From Buttiauxella sp049686335 (lineage in GTDB: Bacteria; Pseudomonadota; Gammaproteobacteria; Enterobacterales; Enterobacteriaceae): a stretch of 64,000 nt of DNA. The stretch spans positions 62,001 to 126,000 of the forward strand of contig NZ_JBAVHX010000035.1 of assembly GCF_049686335.1 (NCBI RefSeq). The letters are read 5' to 3'. A program made the position numbers and the translations under genes. Numbering within the stretch: position 1 is the stretch's first letter; each line of letters starts with the position of its first letter. Shown piece by piece: positions 36,292-43,500 of this stretch. The notes beneath the pieces are model-generated. The model had not been told where the DNA came from. It ran no database searches and saw only the letters and a list, made by a program, of their open reading frames with translations.

Positions 36292-37392
36292 CTACTTTGC
36301 CGGTGTCAGGATCATCTGTGACGGACTTCCTACCGCACAGTACTCCTCAACAAAAGTCAGTTTTCCAGATGCACGCTCAACGCTAAAGCGCGTGATGTTG
36401 TCGCTGCGCTGATTCATGACGTACAGATACTTACCAGTATGGTCGAGGGTTAAGGTGCGCGGGTAGTCGCCGCGCGTCCAGATATCGTCCTGATGAGTCA
36501 GTTTGCCCATCGCCGTGACGGTAAAGTGCCCGATACTGTTACGCAGACGGTTAGCGACATACAGCTGTTTGCCATCTTCGCTCAGCACCAGACCCGCGGC
36601 GAAGCTCGTGCCCTTAAATCCTTCTGGCAACGTAGAAACACTGTCACCCTCAGTCAATGTTCCTTTACTGGCATCAAATTGATAGTGAGTCAGCGTAGAA
36701 GCCTCTTCATTGATTAGCCACAAACCGTCACCTTTTGGGGTAAACACAAAATGGCGTGGCCCGGCACCTTTCGAGGAGGCGGCAATAAATGGGGGATCGT
36801 TTGGCGTCAGTTTCCCGCTCTCAATATCGAAGCGATACTGATAAATCCTGTCGAGGCCAGGATCGGTGGTAAAGACAAACTTCCCGCTGGGATCGGTGCT
36901 GATCATATGAGCGTGTGGGCCACTGTGCCCGCTTACCGCAAAGCTACCTTCTACGGCGGCTTCAGGTTTTTTTGCCCCCGCCGGGCCAGAATCTTGCTGG
37001 ATATCGATAGCTTCAGCGAGGCTGCCATCATCATGAACCGGCAATACGGCAACGGAGCCGCTGGTGTAGTTGGCCACCAGCAGATGACGTTCATCAGGGG
37101 TCAGTGCCAGATAAACCGGCCCCGCACCACCTGATGAAAGCTGGTTAAGTTGCTTCAGACTTCCGTCATCGCCAACCCGCAATGCTGCAACGAGACCCTT
37201 TTCCACTTCACTGGCGACATACAACGTTTTGCCATCTTTCGTGGCCGTCAGTTGCGCGGCATTTGCCGATTCGCAGACTAACGTTTTGTCACTCAGAGCA
37301 CCGTTTTCGGCATCGACCAGGAAGCGGTAAACGCCTGCTCCGTTGGGATGGTAAGTGCCAATCCAGGCATACTGCGGCCGTGTTGCAGACAT
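36292..37392 (-). CDS. Beta-propeller lactonase (6-phosphogluconolactonase-like, COG2706)
   Basis: A 366-residue seven-bladed propeller lactonase with repeating KTLYVAS, RHLLVANYTSG and GKYLYVMNQRSDN strands. It keeps the HSGPHAH and GPRHFVF histidine motifs seen in Pgl-family enzymes. It is longer than E. coli Pgl (331) and diverged, so it is more likely a paralogue for another sugar lactone than the housekeeping Pgl. There is no signal peptide, so it is cytosolic. It lies between the aldolase and the PRD regulator on the same strand. Its link to the cluster is by position and by chemistry (aldonic-acid lactones). Confidence 0.75.
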   Translation of the reverse strand: MSATRPQYAWIGTYHPNGAGVYRFLVDAENGALSDKTLVCESANAAQLTATKDGKTLYVASEVEKGLVAALRVGDDGSLKQLNQLSSGGAGPVYLALTPDERHLLVANYTSGSVAVLPVHDDGSLAEAIDIQQDSGPAGAKKPEAAVEGSFAVSGHSGPHAHMISTDPSGKFVFTTDPGLDRIYQYRFDIESGKLTPNDPPFIAASSKGAGPRHFVFTPKGDGLWLINEEASTLTHYQFDASKGTLTEGDSVSTLPEGFKGTSFAAGLVLSEDGKQLYVANRLRNSIGHFTVTAMGKLTHQDDIWTRGDYPRTLTLDHTGKYLYVMNQRSDNITRFSVERASGKLTFVEEYCAVGSPSQMILTPAK

Positions 37393-37423
37393 TGATGATC
37401 CTTGTTGTTTGTTAGATTGGTCG

Positions 37424-37612
37424 CCCTCACCCTAACCCTCTCCCCCAGGAGAGGGAATTGCCCGGCTTTCCCCCGCTCCCTCAGGAGAGGGAATTGCCCG
37501 GCTTTCCCCCGCTCTCTCAAGAGAGAGAATTGCCCGGCTTTCCCCCGCTCCCTCAAGAGAGGGAATTTCCCGGTTTTCCCCCTCTCCCTCAGGGAGAGGG
37601 CCGGGGTGAGGG
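37424..37612. repeat. Composite GC-rich hairpin repeat, copy 4, with 36-bp tandem array
   Basis: The left arm is CCCTCACCCTAACCCTCTCC and the right arm is GGAGAGGGCCGGGGTGAGGG. The interior is a tandem array with exact 36-bp period (GAATTGCCCGG at 37455, 37491, 37527 and a variant at 37563). It divides the aldolase gene from the lactonase gene on the same strand. Confidence 0.88.
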
Positions 37613-37617
37613 TGGTT

Positions 37618-38358
37618 TTAGCCAACCAACTTCTTCGTCATATCCAGCAAAGTACGCACATCTTCCGGACGCGTGTTGCCGCTCGCTTTATCAATGATCG
37701 AGCTGTAAATATGCGGAATGATTTTGCTCACTCCCGCGTCCAGCGCGATCTTGAGGATCTCTTCAAAGTTTTCCAGATCGATGCCGCCCGTCGGTTCGAG
37801 CCAGAAATCGTGTTCCGCACAGGCACGCGCCACCGCTTCAAACTCTTCACGACATTCCAGACCACCCATCGGGAAGTATTTGATCGAACTGCCACCCATA
37901 TCTTTCAGCAGCTTAATCGCCGTTTCCACAGGAACAATACCATCCGGAGCGCCAGAACTCAGCGGGCCGGTGGAGATTTTTACCCGCCCGACCGTTCCGG
38001 TTGGTGACACCAGACCGTTGACCACACTTTCGTTTTGCCCGAGTAATGCACGTGAAGTCCCCACGCCGGTGAACACCTGGTTGACATGCTGCGGCTGCAC
38101 CTGGCGGGAGATTTCACTGACCATGGCTGACTGGTTCGGATCGCCCGCCCCCAGGCCCACAGAAAGTGCATTCTCAATCAACGCCGCATATTCACGCATA
38201 TCGGCGACGGCACTGGCAACGTCCGGATAATTTTTGGAAAGCACGCCGACCAGCACGTGGCCTTCTGCCGCCTGATAAATCTCTCTGGCGTTCTCTTTCG
38301 AGCCCGCCAGTACGTTCAGGCAAACCCGGTCACGGTAAAAATTCGGGGTCAGTTTCAT
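37618..38358 (-). CDS. KDGP-type aldolase (DgaF / EF_0839-AHA_3917 family)
   Basis: A 246-residue TIM-barrel aldolase related to DgaF, the 2-keto-3-deoxy-6-phosphogluconate aldolase of the D-glucosaminate pathway. Visible motifs are VGVLSKNYPDV, GLGAGDPNQSAMV, VKISTGPLSSG, SSIKYFPMGG (candidate Schiff-base Lys region) and EPTGGIDLENFEEI. It should give pyruvate and glyceraldehyde-3-P. It overlaps the upstream SelA-like gene by 4 nt, so the two are translationally coupled. The family name is recalled from TIGRFAM and has not been searched. Confidence 0.82.
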   Translation of the reverse strand: MKLTPNFYRDRVCLNVLAGSKENAREIYQAAEGHVLVGVLSKNYPDVASAVADMREYAALIENALSVGLGAGDPNQSAMVSEISRQVQPQHVNQVFTGVGTSRALLGQNESVVNGLVSPTGTVGRVKISTGPLSSGAPDGIVPVETAIKLLKDMGGSSIKYFPMGGLECREEFEAVARACAEHDFWLEPTGGIDLENFEEILKIALDAGVSKIIPHIYSSIIDKASGNTRPEDVRTLLDMTKKLVG

Positions 38359-39473
38359 GCCTGCTTCTCCTTGCTTACCAGTGCTTTAATACAGTGATAA
38401 ATAATCTCTAACTGTTGTGGGCTCACGCTGCGCACATCGGCTTCGATAATTCCTTCGTTGGCCTTGTAGCCCCGGAAGAAAATCGCGTACTCGCCTTGTT
38501 TGAGCGCGCTGACTAATTCCACGGTGCTGATACCAATAACCGCTTCGTCGAATTTGATTTCTGTCCGCGCGATATCACGGCCAGCGGCATCCCACACCAC
38601 CCGAGCGTTGATGCCCTCAAGCGTGTTGAGACTGTCGATAAACGGCGTCATTTTTTCTGTCATTTGCGCGCCGCTTTCTTTTGCAGCCGTCAGATAATGC
38701 TCGATGGCGCAAGTCAGGCCAAGAATGCCTTCTTTTCCGACTTTCATGGCGCGGCCAATTCCGCCTGTTTGCAGCTTCACCCACTCGACATACTGCGCTT
38801 TGCCAATCACCAGGCCACTGGTTGGCCCTTCAATCGCTTTCGCGCCGCTGTAAATCACCAGATCCGCACCGGCACGGTAGTAGCACTGCAAATCCTCTTC
38901 CGCTGCTGCGTCCACAATTAACGGCAGGTTATGTTTGCGAGCGACTACGGCTGCCTGCTCTACGCTGAGCATACTTTTCTGAACAGAGTGGTGAGATTTG
39001 ATATACAGAATGGCGGCGGTGCGTGGAGAAATCGCAGCAGCCAGTTGATCGGCAGAACATTCGTTGGCGTAACCGGCTTCCACCACTTTGCCACCACCGA
39101 GATAAACCATGGTGCCCACTGGTGCGCCGAAGTTCACGTTGTGGCCTTTTGGCAACACGATTTCGTTGTTCTCAAGCGGTGCGGCATGCAGGTTTTCAAT
39201 CAACCACGCGTTGTCTTTAACTAACACTGCCGCCACAGATAACGCGATCCCCGCTGAGGCGCAAGACACTACGGTCGCTCCTTCCACATCGAGCAATTTT
39301 GCGATGTATTCCCCAGTTTTGTTCACCAGGTCTTTCATTTCAAAATAATGATTCATGCCGGTAGTCACGGCTTCAACCACTTCAGCACGCGGAGTCGAAA
39401 CACCCAGCGCCGTCATGCGGCCAGATGCGTTAATCACTTGTTTTAAATTGTATTTCTCATAAATCGAAGGCAT
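38355..39473 (-). CDS. SelA-like PLP enzyme (DgaE / EF_0838 family), putative ammonia-lyase
   Basis: A 372-residue fold-type I PLP enzyme of the SelA-like group. Lys212 in VIYSGAKAIEGPTSG is the predicted cofactor lysine, IVDAAAEED holds the PLP-nitrogen Asp, and ATVVSCASAGIALSV is the phosphate-binding region. In the D-glucosaminate pathway DgaE deaminates glucosaminate-6-P to 2-keto-3-deoxygluconate-6-P, and a similar reaction is likely here. The ATG at 39473 (MPSIYEKYNL) follows AAGGGA and overlaps the amidohydrolase end by 17 nt; the frame is open to 39515. It is coupled to the aldolase. Confidence 0.8.
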   Translation of the reverse strand: MPSIYEKYNLKQVINASGRMTALGVSTPRAEVVEAVTTGMNHYFEMKDLVNKTGEYIAKLLDVEGATVVSCASAGIALSVAAVLVKDNAWLIENLHAAPLENNEIVLPKGHNVNFGAPVGTMVYLGGGKVVEAGYANECSADQLAAAISPRTAAILYIKSHHSVQKSMLSVEQAAVVARKHNLPLIVDAAAEEDLQCYYRAGADLVIYSGAKAIEGPTSGLVIGKAQYVEWVKLQTGGIGRAMKVGKEGILGLTCAIEHYLTAAKESGAQMTEKMTPFIDSLNTLEGINARVVWDAAGRDIARTEIKFDEAVIGISTVELVSALKQGEYAIFFRGYKANEGIIEADVRSVSPQQLEIIYHCIKALVSKEKQA

Positions 39474-40590
39474 GTTCTTGTTTCCCTTGTTCGGAGTCAA
39501 ACCACTTCCCGGCACGAACCGCAGCGAGGGCGACGATTAACTGCTCGCCCTGAAGTGTCTGACTTTCTGAATCAGTAAATACCGTCGGCTGACGGCGTAA
39601 GGCAAAAATGGTCAGGTCGCCATCAAGACCTACCGACACACGCCCTTTGTTTGCCAGGCGCAGTCCGTCGGCGGCATGAGCGGTAACACAATCAATGACT
39701 TGTGGCACAGACATGCCAATCGAGAGGAATTTAGACATCACCATCCCGAGACTATGTACCGGGCCGTTGATGCGGTTGCGGCAATAAATATCGGAGCTGA
39801 TGGTATGCGGCAAAATGCCTTTGCTGATGGCGATTTTCGCCACTTCGAAGCTGAAACTTGCCGTGCCGTGGCCAACATCCAGCCGCACACCGCGCGAAAT
39901 CGCTTTGGAAATAGAAGCTCGCAGTTCGCCCGCAGGTGTCAGAATGCGGTTTGGTTTGCCGTTGTAACAGTGGGTAATGATGTCACCACTGGTCAGTAAG
40001 TCAGCAATTTCGTCGAGATCGGGCGGGTTATTACCAATGTGCACCATTAACGGTAAGTCACCGTTTTCACGCTGAATTTCTTTGGCGCGTTCCAGCGGTT
40101 TGATGCCGTTTGCTCCTACCACGCTACTGCTCATGCGCGCTTTAATACCGACGATAAAACCGGGATGACGTTGCACCGCGTCTCGCACCGCAACCTTGTC
40201 GATATTCGTCATTTCCGACAGTTCGTTTTGCGCGATAAGCCCCACGCGGGAGATATTCAGCAAGGCGTAAACGTCAGTCGCGGCTTTGCGCGTCAGTTCG
40301 TAAAACTCGTCAATATCATCAGCACCGGTACTGCCGGCATCCACAACCGTCGTCACACCGGTATAAATGCCGATACTGTCGGGTTCGTCATGATAAATAG
40401 GGGATTTTTGGTAACAGTGAACATGAGAATCAATCCAGCCGGCGCTGACGTAATACTCGCCATTGAGCTGGCGTTCTTCCTTCGCGATACCGCTGATTTC
40501 ACCCAGCGCGGCAATTTTTCCGTCCTTTAGCGCGATGTCGATAACCGTATCGTCCACCAGACGGGCGTTGCGCAGGATTAAGTCGAACAT
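39457..40590 (-). CDS. Amidohydrolase/deacetylase (EF_0837-AHA_3915 family)
   Basis: A 377-residue amidohydrolase-superfamily enzyme. The metal-binding HxH is His56/His58 (WIDSHVHCY). A candidate carboxylated Lys is in FIVGIKARMS, and later metal ligands are His in LMVHIGN, ITHCYNG and LDVGHGTAS and Asp in TISSDIYC. These suit a two-metal hydrolase of the dihydroorotase/N-acyl-hydrolase type. The ATG at 40590 follows AAGGAG; an in-frame extension to 40710 is read from a REP pair and is rejected. In the cluster it would remove an acyl group or open a cyclic amide before the PLP step. Confidence 0.8.
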   Translation of the reverse strand: MFDLILRNARLVDDTVIDIALKDGKIAALGEISGIAKEERQLNGEYYVSAGWIDSHVHCYQKSPIYHDEPDSIGIYTGVTTVVDAGSTGADDIDEFYELTRKAATDVYALLNISRVGLIAQNELSEMTNIDKVAVRDAVQRHPGFIVGIKARMSSSVVGANGIKPLERAKEIQRENGDLPLMVHIGNNPPDLDEIADLLTSGDIITHCYNGKPNRILTPAGELRASISKAISRGVRLDVGHGTASFSFEVAKIAISKGILPHTISSDIYCRNRINGPVHSLGMVMSKFLSIGMSVPQVIDCVTAHAADGLRLANKGRVSVGLDGDLTIFALRRQPTVFTDSESQTLQGEQLIVALAAVRAGKWFDSEQGKQEHAFDL

Positions 40591-40605
40591 GGTTTTCTCC
40601 TTACT

Positions 40606-40676
40606 GGCGGATGGCGCGTTGCTTATCCGCCCTACGAATGATGTTGTAGGGTGGATAAGCGCAGCGTTATCCACCA
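40606..40676. repeat. REP pair between DUF4310 and amidohydrolase genes
   Basis: Two inverted REP units (GGCGGATGGCGCG..GCTTATCCGCCCTAC and GTAGGGTGGATAAGCGCAGC..TTATCCACC) fill the 91-bp gap between the DUF4310 stop and the amidohydrolase ribosome-binding site. Confidence 0.82.
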
Positions 40677-40681
40677 CTGGG

Positions 40682-41326
40682 CTACAAAGCGATCGGGAAA
40701 AATGCCCCAAAGATCATCGCGCCAAGAATTGCGCCACCGGTAATCGGTTTGTTCCACAGGTAAAACAACAGAGAACCAATCAGGGAGCCGATACCAATCG
40801 GGATAGAAGCAGTCATCGCACTCAGGATGATCAACGGCCCAAGGAAGCGGCCGGAAGCATTACCCGCGCCCATCATCACGTCTGCACCGTAGGTCGAATT
40901 GCTCTGGTTGATGGTGAATTTACGCGCCAGAATAATCACGTAACCAATCGCCACTCCAATCACCAGCCCTGTCGCCAGAGATGCCGCAAAGTTCGCCACT
41001 GGGAAAACAATCCCTGCGCCCAGTAACAGTGCTGGAACACCCAGCCCGACGCCGGTCTGAATCGCACCGCCGATATCCAGAATCCCGACCAGCGAACCTT
41101 CGATGATGCGGGCAAACAGGAAGCTGGCACCAAACGCCGCCACTGCGCCATAAACGCCGGTATCAATCCCGGCACGCAGCATTGAAACAAATGCTACTTC
41201 GTTAAATGCGCCGATGCCGTACAGGTAATACATGTGTGTCCCGGCGAACACGCCGGAAGAAAGCAGGCCAACAAAAATCGGGAAAGACCAGTCGGCGTAC
41301 CAAAAACCTTTATTTTCTTCCATCAT
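40682..41326 (-). CDS. DUF4310 membrane protein (EF_0833/AHA_3914 family)
   Basis: A 214-residue protein with about five to six hydrophobic segments. It starts near FPIFVGLLSSGVFAGTHMYY and ends ILGAMIFGAFFPIAL, with Gly-rich loops such as DIGGAIQTGVGLGVP and DVMMGAGNASGRFLGP. It matches my memory of DUF4310. Together with DUF4311 it probably forms the membrane part of an uptake system. Function has not been established, to my knowledge. It starts 8 nt after the DUF4311 stop, with AAGGGAG before ATG-ATG, so 41323 is an alternative start. Confidence 0.75.
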   Translation of the reverse strand: MMEENKGFWYADWSFPIFVGLLSSGVFAGTHMYYLYGIGAFNEVAFVSMLRAGIDTGVYGAVAAFGASFLFARIIEGSLVGILDIGGAIQTGVGLGVPALLLGAGIVFPVANFAASLATGLVIGVAIGYVIILARKFTINQSNSTYGADVMMGAGNASGRFLGPLIILSAMTASIPIGIGSLIGSLLFYLWNKPITGGAILGAMIFGAFFPIAL

Positions 41327-41334
41327 CGGCTCCC

Positions 41335-42111
41335 TTATTTTCCGCTCAGCGAGTTGTGAATCAGATCGAGCCAGTTAGGTACGGTCAGATGGAAGGATTC
41401 GATCATCTTCATGTCGAAGCCACGGAAGAAGCCACTGAGAACAAACAGCGCCACAATCGCAACCATCATCACTTTGGTGACATGGTTCCAACCGCTCTCT
41501 TCCACACCCTTGCCAATCAGGATGCCGAGCACCAGGCCTGGAACGGCGTTGCCCATAATCAACTGCGCACAGCCACCGAAAATCGTGGCCCAGAAGCCTG
41601 ATTTCTTACCGGCATCAATCGCCGCCAGCCAGAAAATCACGGGCATCACGGTGTTAACCAGTAAGTTCGCCGCAGGAACCAGAACTTTGATTGCCGTGAC
41701 CTGTAACGCTGCCGGAACCGCAGAAGCCGTGGTGTTAAGGAACGCCACTACAATCATGCCGATGACGCCGCACGCGATAGCCATCTTGCGCGGATCGTGC
41801 AGAGTTTCCGCAACGTTGCGGTTTTTCATCATCAACGCAGCCGCACCCCAGTGTGGGATAATGCGATGGTCAACATCCTGGGTGAATGCACCTGCTGCGA
41901 CCGATGACGCCCAGGCGTTGAAGAAGAAGCCGAGTCCAAATGAGAAGTGTGAAGCCGGATCGCCCTCGCAGGAATTCAGCTCACCGAGAGTACGAAACGC
42001 GCCCATCCCTTGCGTGGTTGGCGCATGAAACATACGAGCCGCCCCAGCGCCAACCCCTACGCCCACCAGGCCGCCAATAATTAGCGATTTTATTAAAATT
42101 ATCAGGAACAT
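41335..42111 (-). CDS. DUF4311 membrane protein (EF_0832/AHA_3913 family)
   Basis: A 258-residue protein with about six hydrophobic segments. The first is FLIILIKSLIIGGLVGVGVG, and a soluble loop has CEGDPASHFSFGLGFFFNAW. Later segments include VIFWLAAIDAGKKSGFWATI and GNAVPGLVLGILIGKG. It matches my memory of DUF4311. It is coupled to DUF4310 (8-nt gap) and preceded by DUF4312 (23-nt gap), with an AAGGAA ribosome-binding site. It is predicted to be an integral inner-membrane transporter subunit. Confidence 0.75.
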   Translation of the reverse strand: MFLIILIKSLIIGGLVGVGVGAGAARMFHAPTTQGMGAFRTLGELNSCEGDPASHFSFGLGFFFNAWASSVAAGAFTQDVDHRIIPHWGAAALMMKNRNVAETLHDPRKMAIACGVIGMIVVAFLNTTASAVPAALQVTAIKVLVPAANLLVNTVMPVIFWLAAIDAGKKSGFWATIFGGCAQLIMGNAVPGLVLGILIGKGVEESGWNHVTKVMMVAIVALFVLSGFFRGFDMKMIESFHLTVPNWLDLIHNSLSGK

Positions 42112-42134
42112 AAAATTTCCTTTCTGTGTGATTT

Positions 42135-42431
42135 TTAGATCGTGGAGAAATCCACTTTATCGAGATTAATGGCCGTCACATTGACGGAAACATCCAGCTC
42201 CACGCTGAACATTTGTTTTTCACGTTTCAGAAAGAAGAACAAAAATGCCTCTTTCTTAGTCTGGACTCGCGCCTGAACAACCTGCACATCCTGTGGCTCA
42301 ATACGCAGCAAAATATGGGGAGACGATTTCATCACCGAGCCCTGAACATGATTCAGGGCGTCAGCAAAGGCTTTGGCTTTCGTGTCGCCACGGCCTTTCA
42401 CTCTCACCGTTTCTGAGAAGTGTTCTTTCAT
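42135..42431 (-). CDS. DUF4312 protein (EF_0831/AHA_3912 family)
   Basis: A 98-residue soluble protein, MKEHFSETVRVKGRGDTKAK at the N-terminus, then a long basic strand segment (VQARVQTKKEAFLFFFLKRE) and VELDVSVNVTAINLDKVDF at the end. It matches the DUF4312 family as I recall it. The start ATG 42431 overlaps the stop region of the upstream SFCGS gene; a TTG at 42437 would add two residues. Possibly a cytosolic partner of the DUF4310/4311 membrane pair. Function unknown. Confidence 0.7.
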   Translation of the reverse strand: MKEHFSETVRVKGRGDTKAKAFADALNHVQGSVMKSSPHILLRIEPQDVQVVQARVQTKKEAFLFFFLKREKQMFSVELDVSVNVTAINLDKVDFSTI

Positions 42432-42433
42432 AC

Positions 42434-42796
42434 TCAATTACCGTGCTTCCTGGCCCAGGCCTGAACCAGGCGCTCACCCAGTTCTTCTTTATCCATAAAG
42501 CCGAAGCCCAGCACGTTGTTGCCTTCGTTGATGGCGGTCACGCCCTCTTCTACTGAACGCATGCCGTACTTGGCTTTGTAGCCGTGTTTGGTTTGCGCAG
42601 TGATTGCGCCTGCACCGCCACTGCCGCAGAACGAGATACCGAAGCTCGCGTTCTCTGCTTTCATTACGTCGCCCAATTTCATATCAGCGGCAACACCTGG
42701 AATAACGACTGCGCGGCCACCCGCTTTTTCAATCCCTGCTGCTACTTTCTGGCCTTTACCCAGGCGGTCGCCAATTACTACGGTAATTTGTTCCAT
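42434..42796 (-). CDS. Glycine-rich SFCGS-motif protein (EF_0830/AHA_3911 family)
   Basis: A 120-residue soluble protein with ITVVIGDRLGKGQKVAAGIE at the N-terminus and the signature SFCGSGGAGAITAQTKHGY containing Cys57. The CGSG motif after a beta strand is reminiscent of phosphocysteine loops of PTS EIIB proteins, but I see no firm homology. ATG 42796 follows AGGAG; the frame is open to 42859. It lies between the PRD protein and DUF4312 genes with short gaps. If Cys57 is phosphorylated, the system would be an unrecognised PTS-like transporter; that is inference. Confidence 0.72.
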   Translation of the reverse strand: MEQITVVIGDRLGKGQKVAAGIEKAGGRAVVIPGVAADMKLGDVMKAENASFGISFCGSGGAGAITAQTKHGYKAKYGMRSVEEGVTAINEGNNVLGFGFMDKEELGERLVQAWARKHGN

Positions 42797-42813
42797 CGTT
42801 AACTCCTGATTAT

Positions 42814-43131
42814 TCAAAAATTGTCTTTCGCGACTTCGAAATGCACTGACAACAACCACGCTTCTTCAACCGGTAAATTGCCAAACTGTTCGACGACTTC
42901 TTTCGCCATATCCAGCGAGTCAGCAGAGATCTCCTCAAACAGACTCTCTTCAACTTCTGGCAAGGGTTCACCAGTCAATGACCGATGTGCCATGGCTCGA
43001 ACATGGGAAGTCAGCATCTGTTCTTGCACCGCGTTCGGCGTGATGTTCCTGTTATTTAGCAGCGTATAGATAAACGCCAGCACCCGTTCCGTGAGCTGTG
43101 TAACCTCGGTACTTCCGGCTTCATTAACCAT
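42814..43131 (-). CDS. Stand-alone PRD-domain protein (EF_0829/AHA_3910 family)
   Basis: A 105-residue protein consisting of one PRD-like helical domain, with His43, His49 and His97 as candidate phosphorylation sites. ATG 43131 is preceded by GGAG with 5-nt spacing; a GTG at 43149 would add six residues. It is the first gene of the cluster, 17 nt upstream of the SFCGS gene. It has no DNA- or RNA-binding domain, so it may signal PTS state to the large PRD regulator at 34341 or modulate the transporter. The family is recalled from TIGRFAM. Confidence 0.72.
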   Translation of the reverse strand: MVNEAGSTEVTQLTERVLAFIYTLLNNRNITPNAVQEQMLTSHVRAMAHRSLTGEPLPEVEESLFEEISADSLDMAKEVVEQFGNLPVEEAWLLSVHFEVAKDNF

Positions 43132-43345
43132 TACCGCTCCGTTCTTCACACTACGTACCTCTTCGCTGTCAGGCTTTTAAGGTATCGGCAGCTGTTAAAG
43201 GTTTGTAGCGAGTTGTTTTCCACTTCGAAGTGGAAATCGCAGCCTCAATAGTGATAAGCCCCACAAAAAAGGGCGTAATCGTGATGATTGGCTGGTTTAG
43301 TGTGATTACAGTCACGCATTAGCAATGCTTAAGTGAGAGTTCTCA
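43132..43345 (-). promoter_or_regulatory. Promoter region of the DUF4310 cluster: palindrome and CRP-like site
   Basis: A perfect 20-bp palindrome, TTTCCACTTCGAAGTGGAAA, is at 43217-43236, about 86-105 bp upstream of the first gene. TGTGA-TTACAG-TCACG at 43301-43316 fits the CRP consensus with one mismatch. Both would act on the minus-strand operon. I see no sigma-54 -24/-12 pair that I would defend. Confidence 0.65.
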
Positions 43346-43500
43346 GTGAGTGTTTTTGAGCAAATTTGTGATGTGAGGGTGGTTTATGGGGAAATATTGG
43401 AAAGGCTTATGGGTGGGTATATATCAAGACAGGTATCAGCAGATCTCTGTCTTTCTATACGGATCGTATGGCAGGGATCGGTATTTCGGCAAAATCATTT

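Noticed and set aside
37402..38007. Plus-strand frame of 201 codons with repeated peptide (GNCPAFPRSL)
   Set aside because: The repetition comes from the 36-bp hairpin array and antisense of the aldolase gene; there is no ribosome-binding site.
40591..40710. N-terminal extension of the amidohydrolase (40 residues)
   Set aside because: It is read from a REP pair, and AAGGAG correctly spaced before ATG 40590 gives the family start.
34341..43149. The cluster as a standard D-glucosaminate (dga) operon
   Set aside because: The mannose-family PTS genes and the sigma-54 activator of the dga operon are absent; only the DgaE/DgaF-like enzymes are shared.
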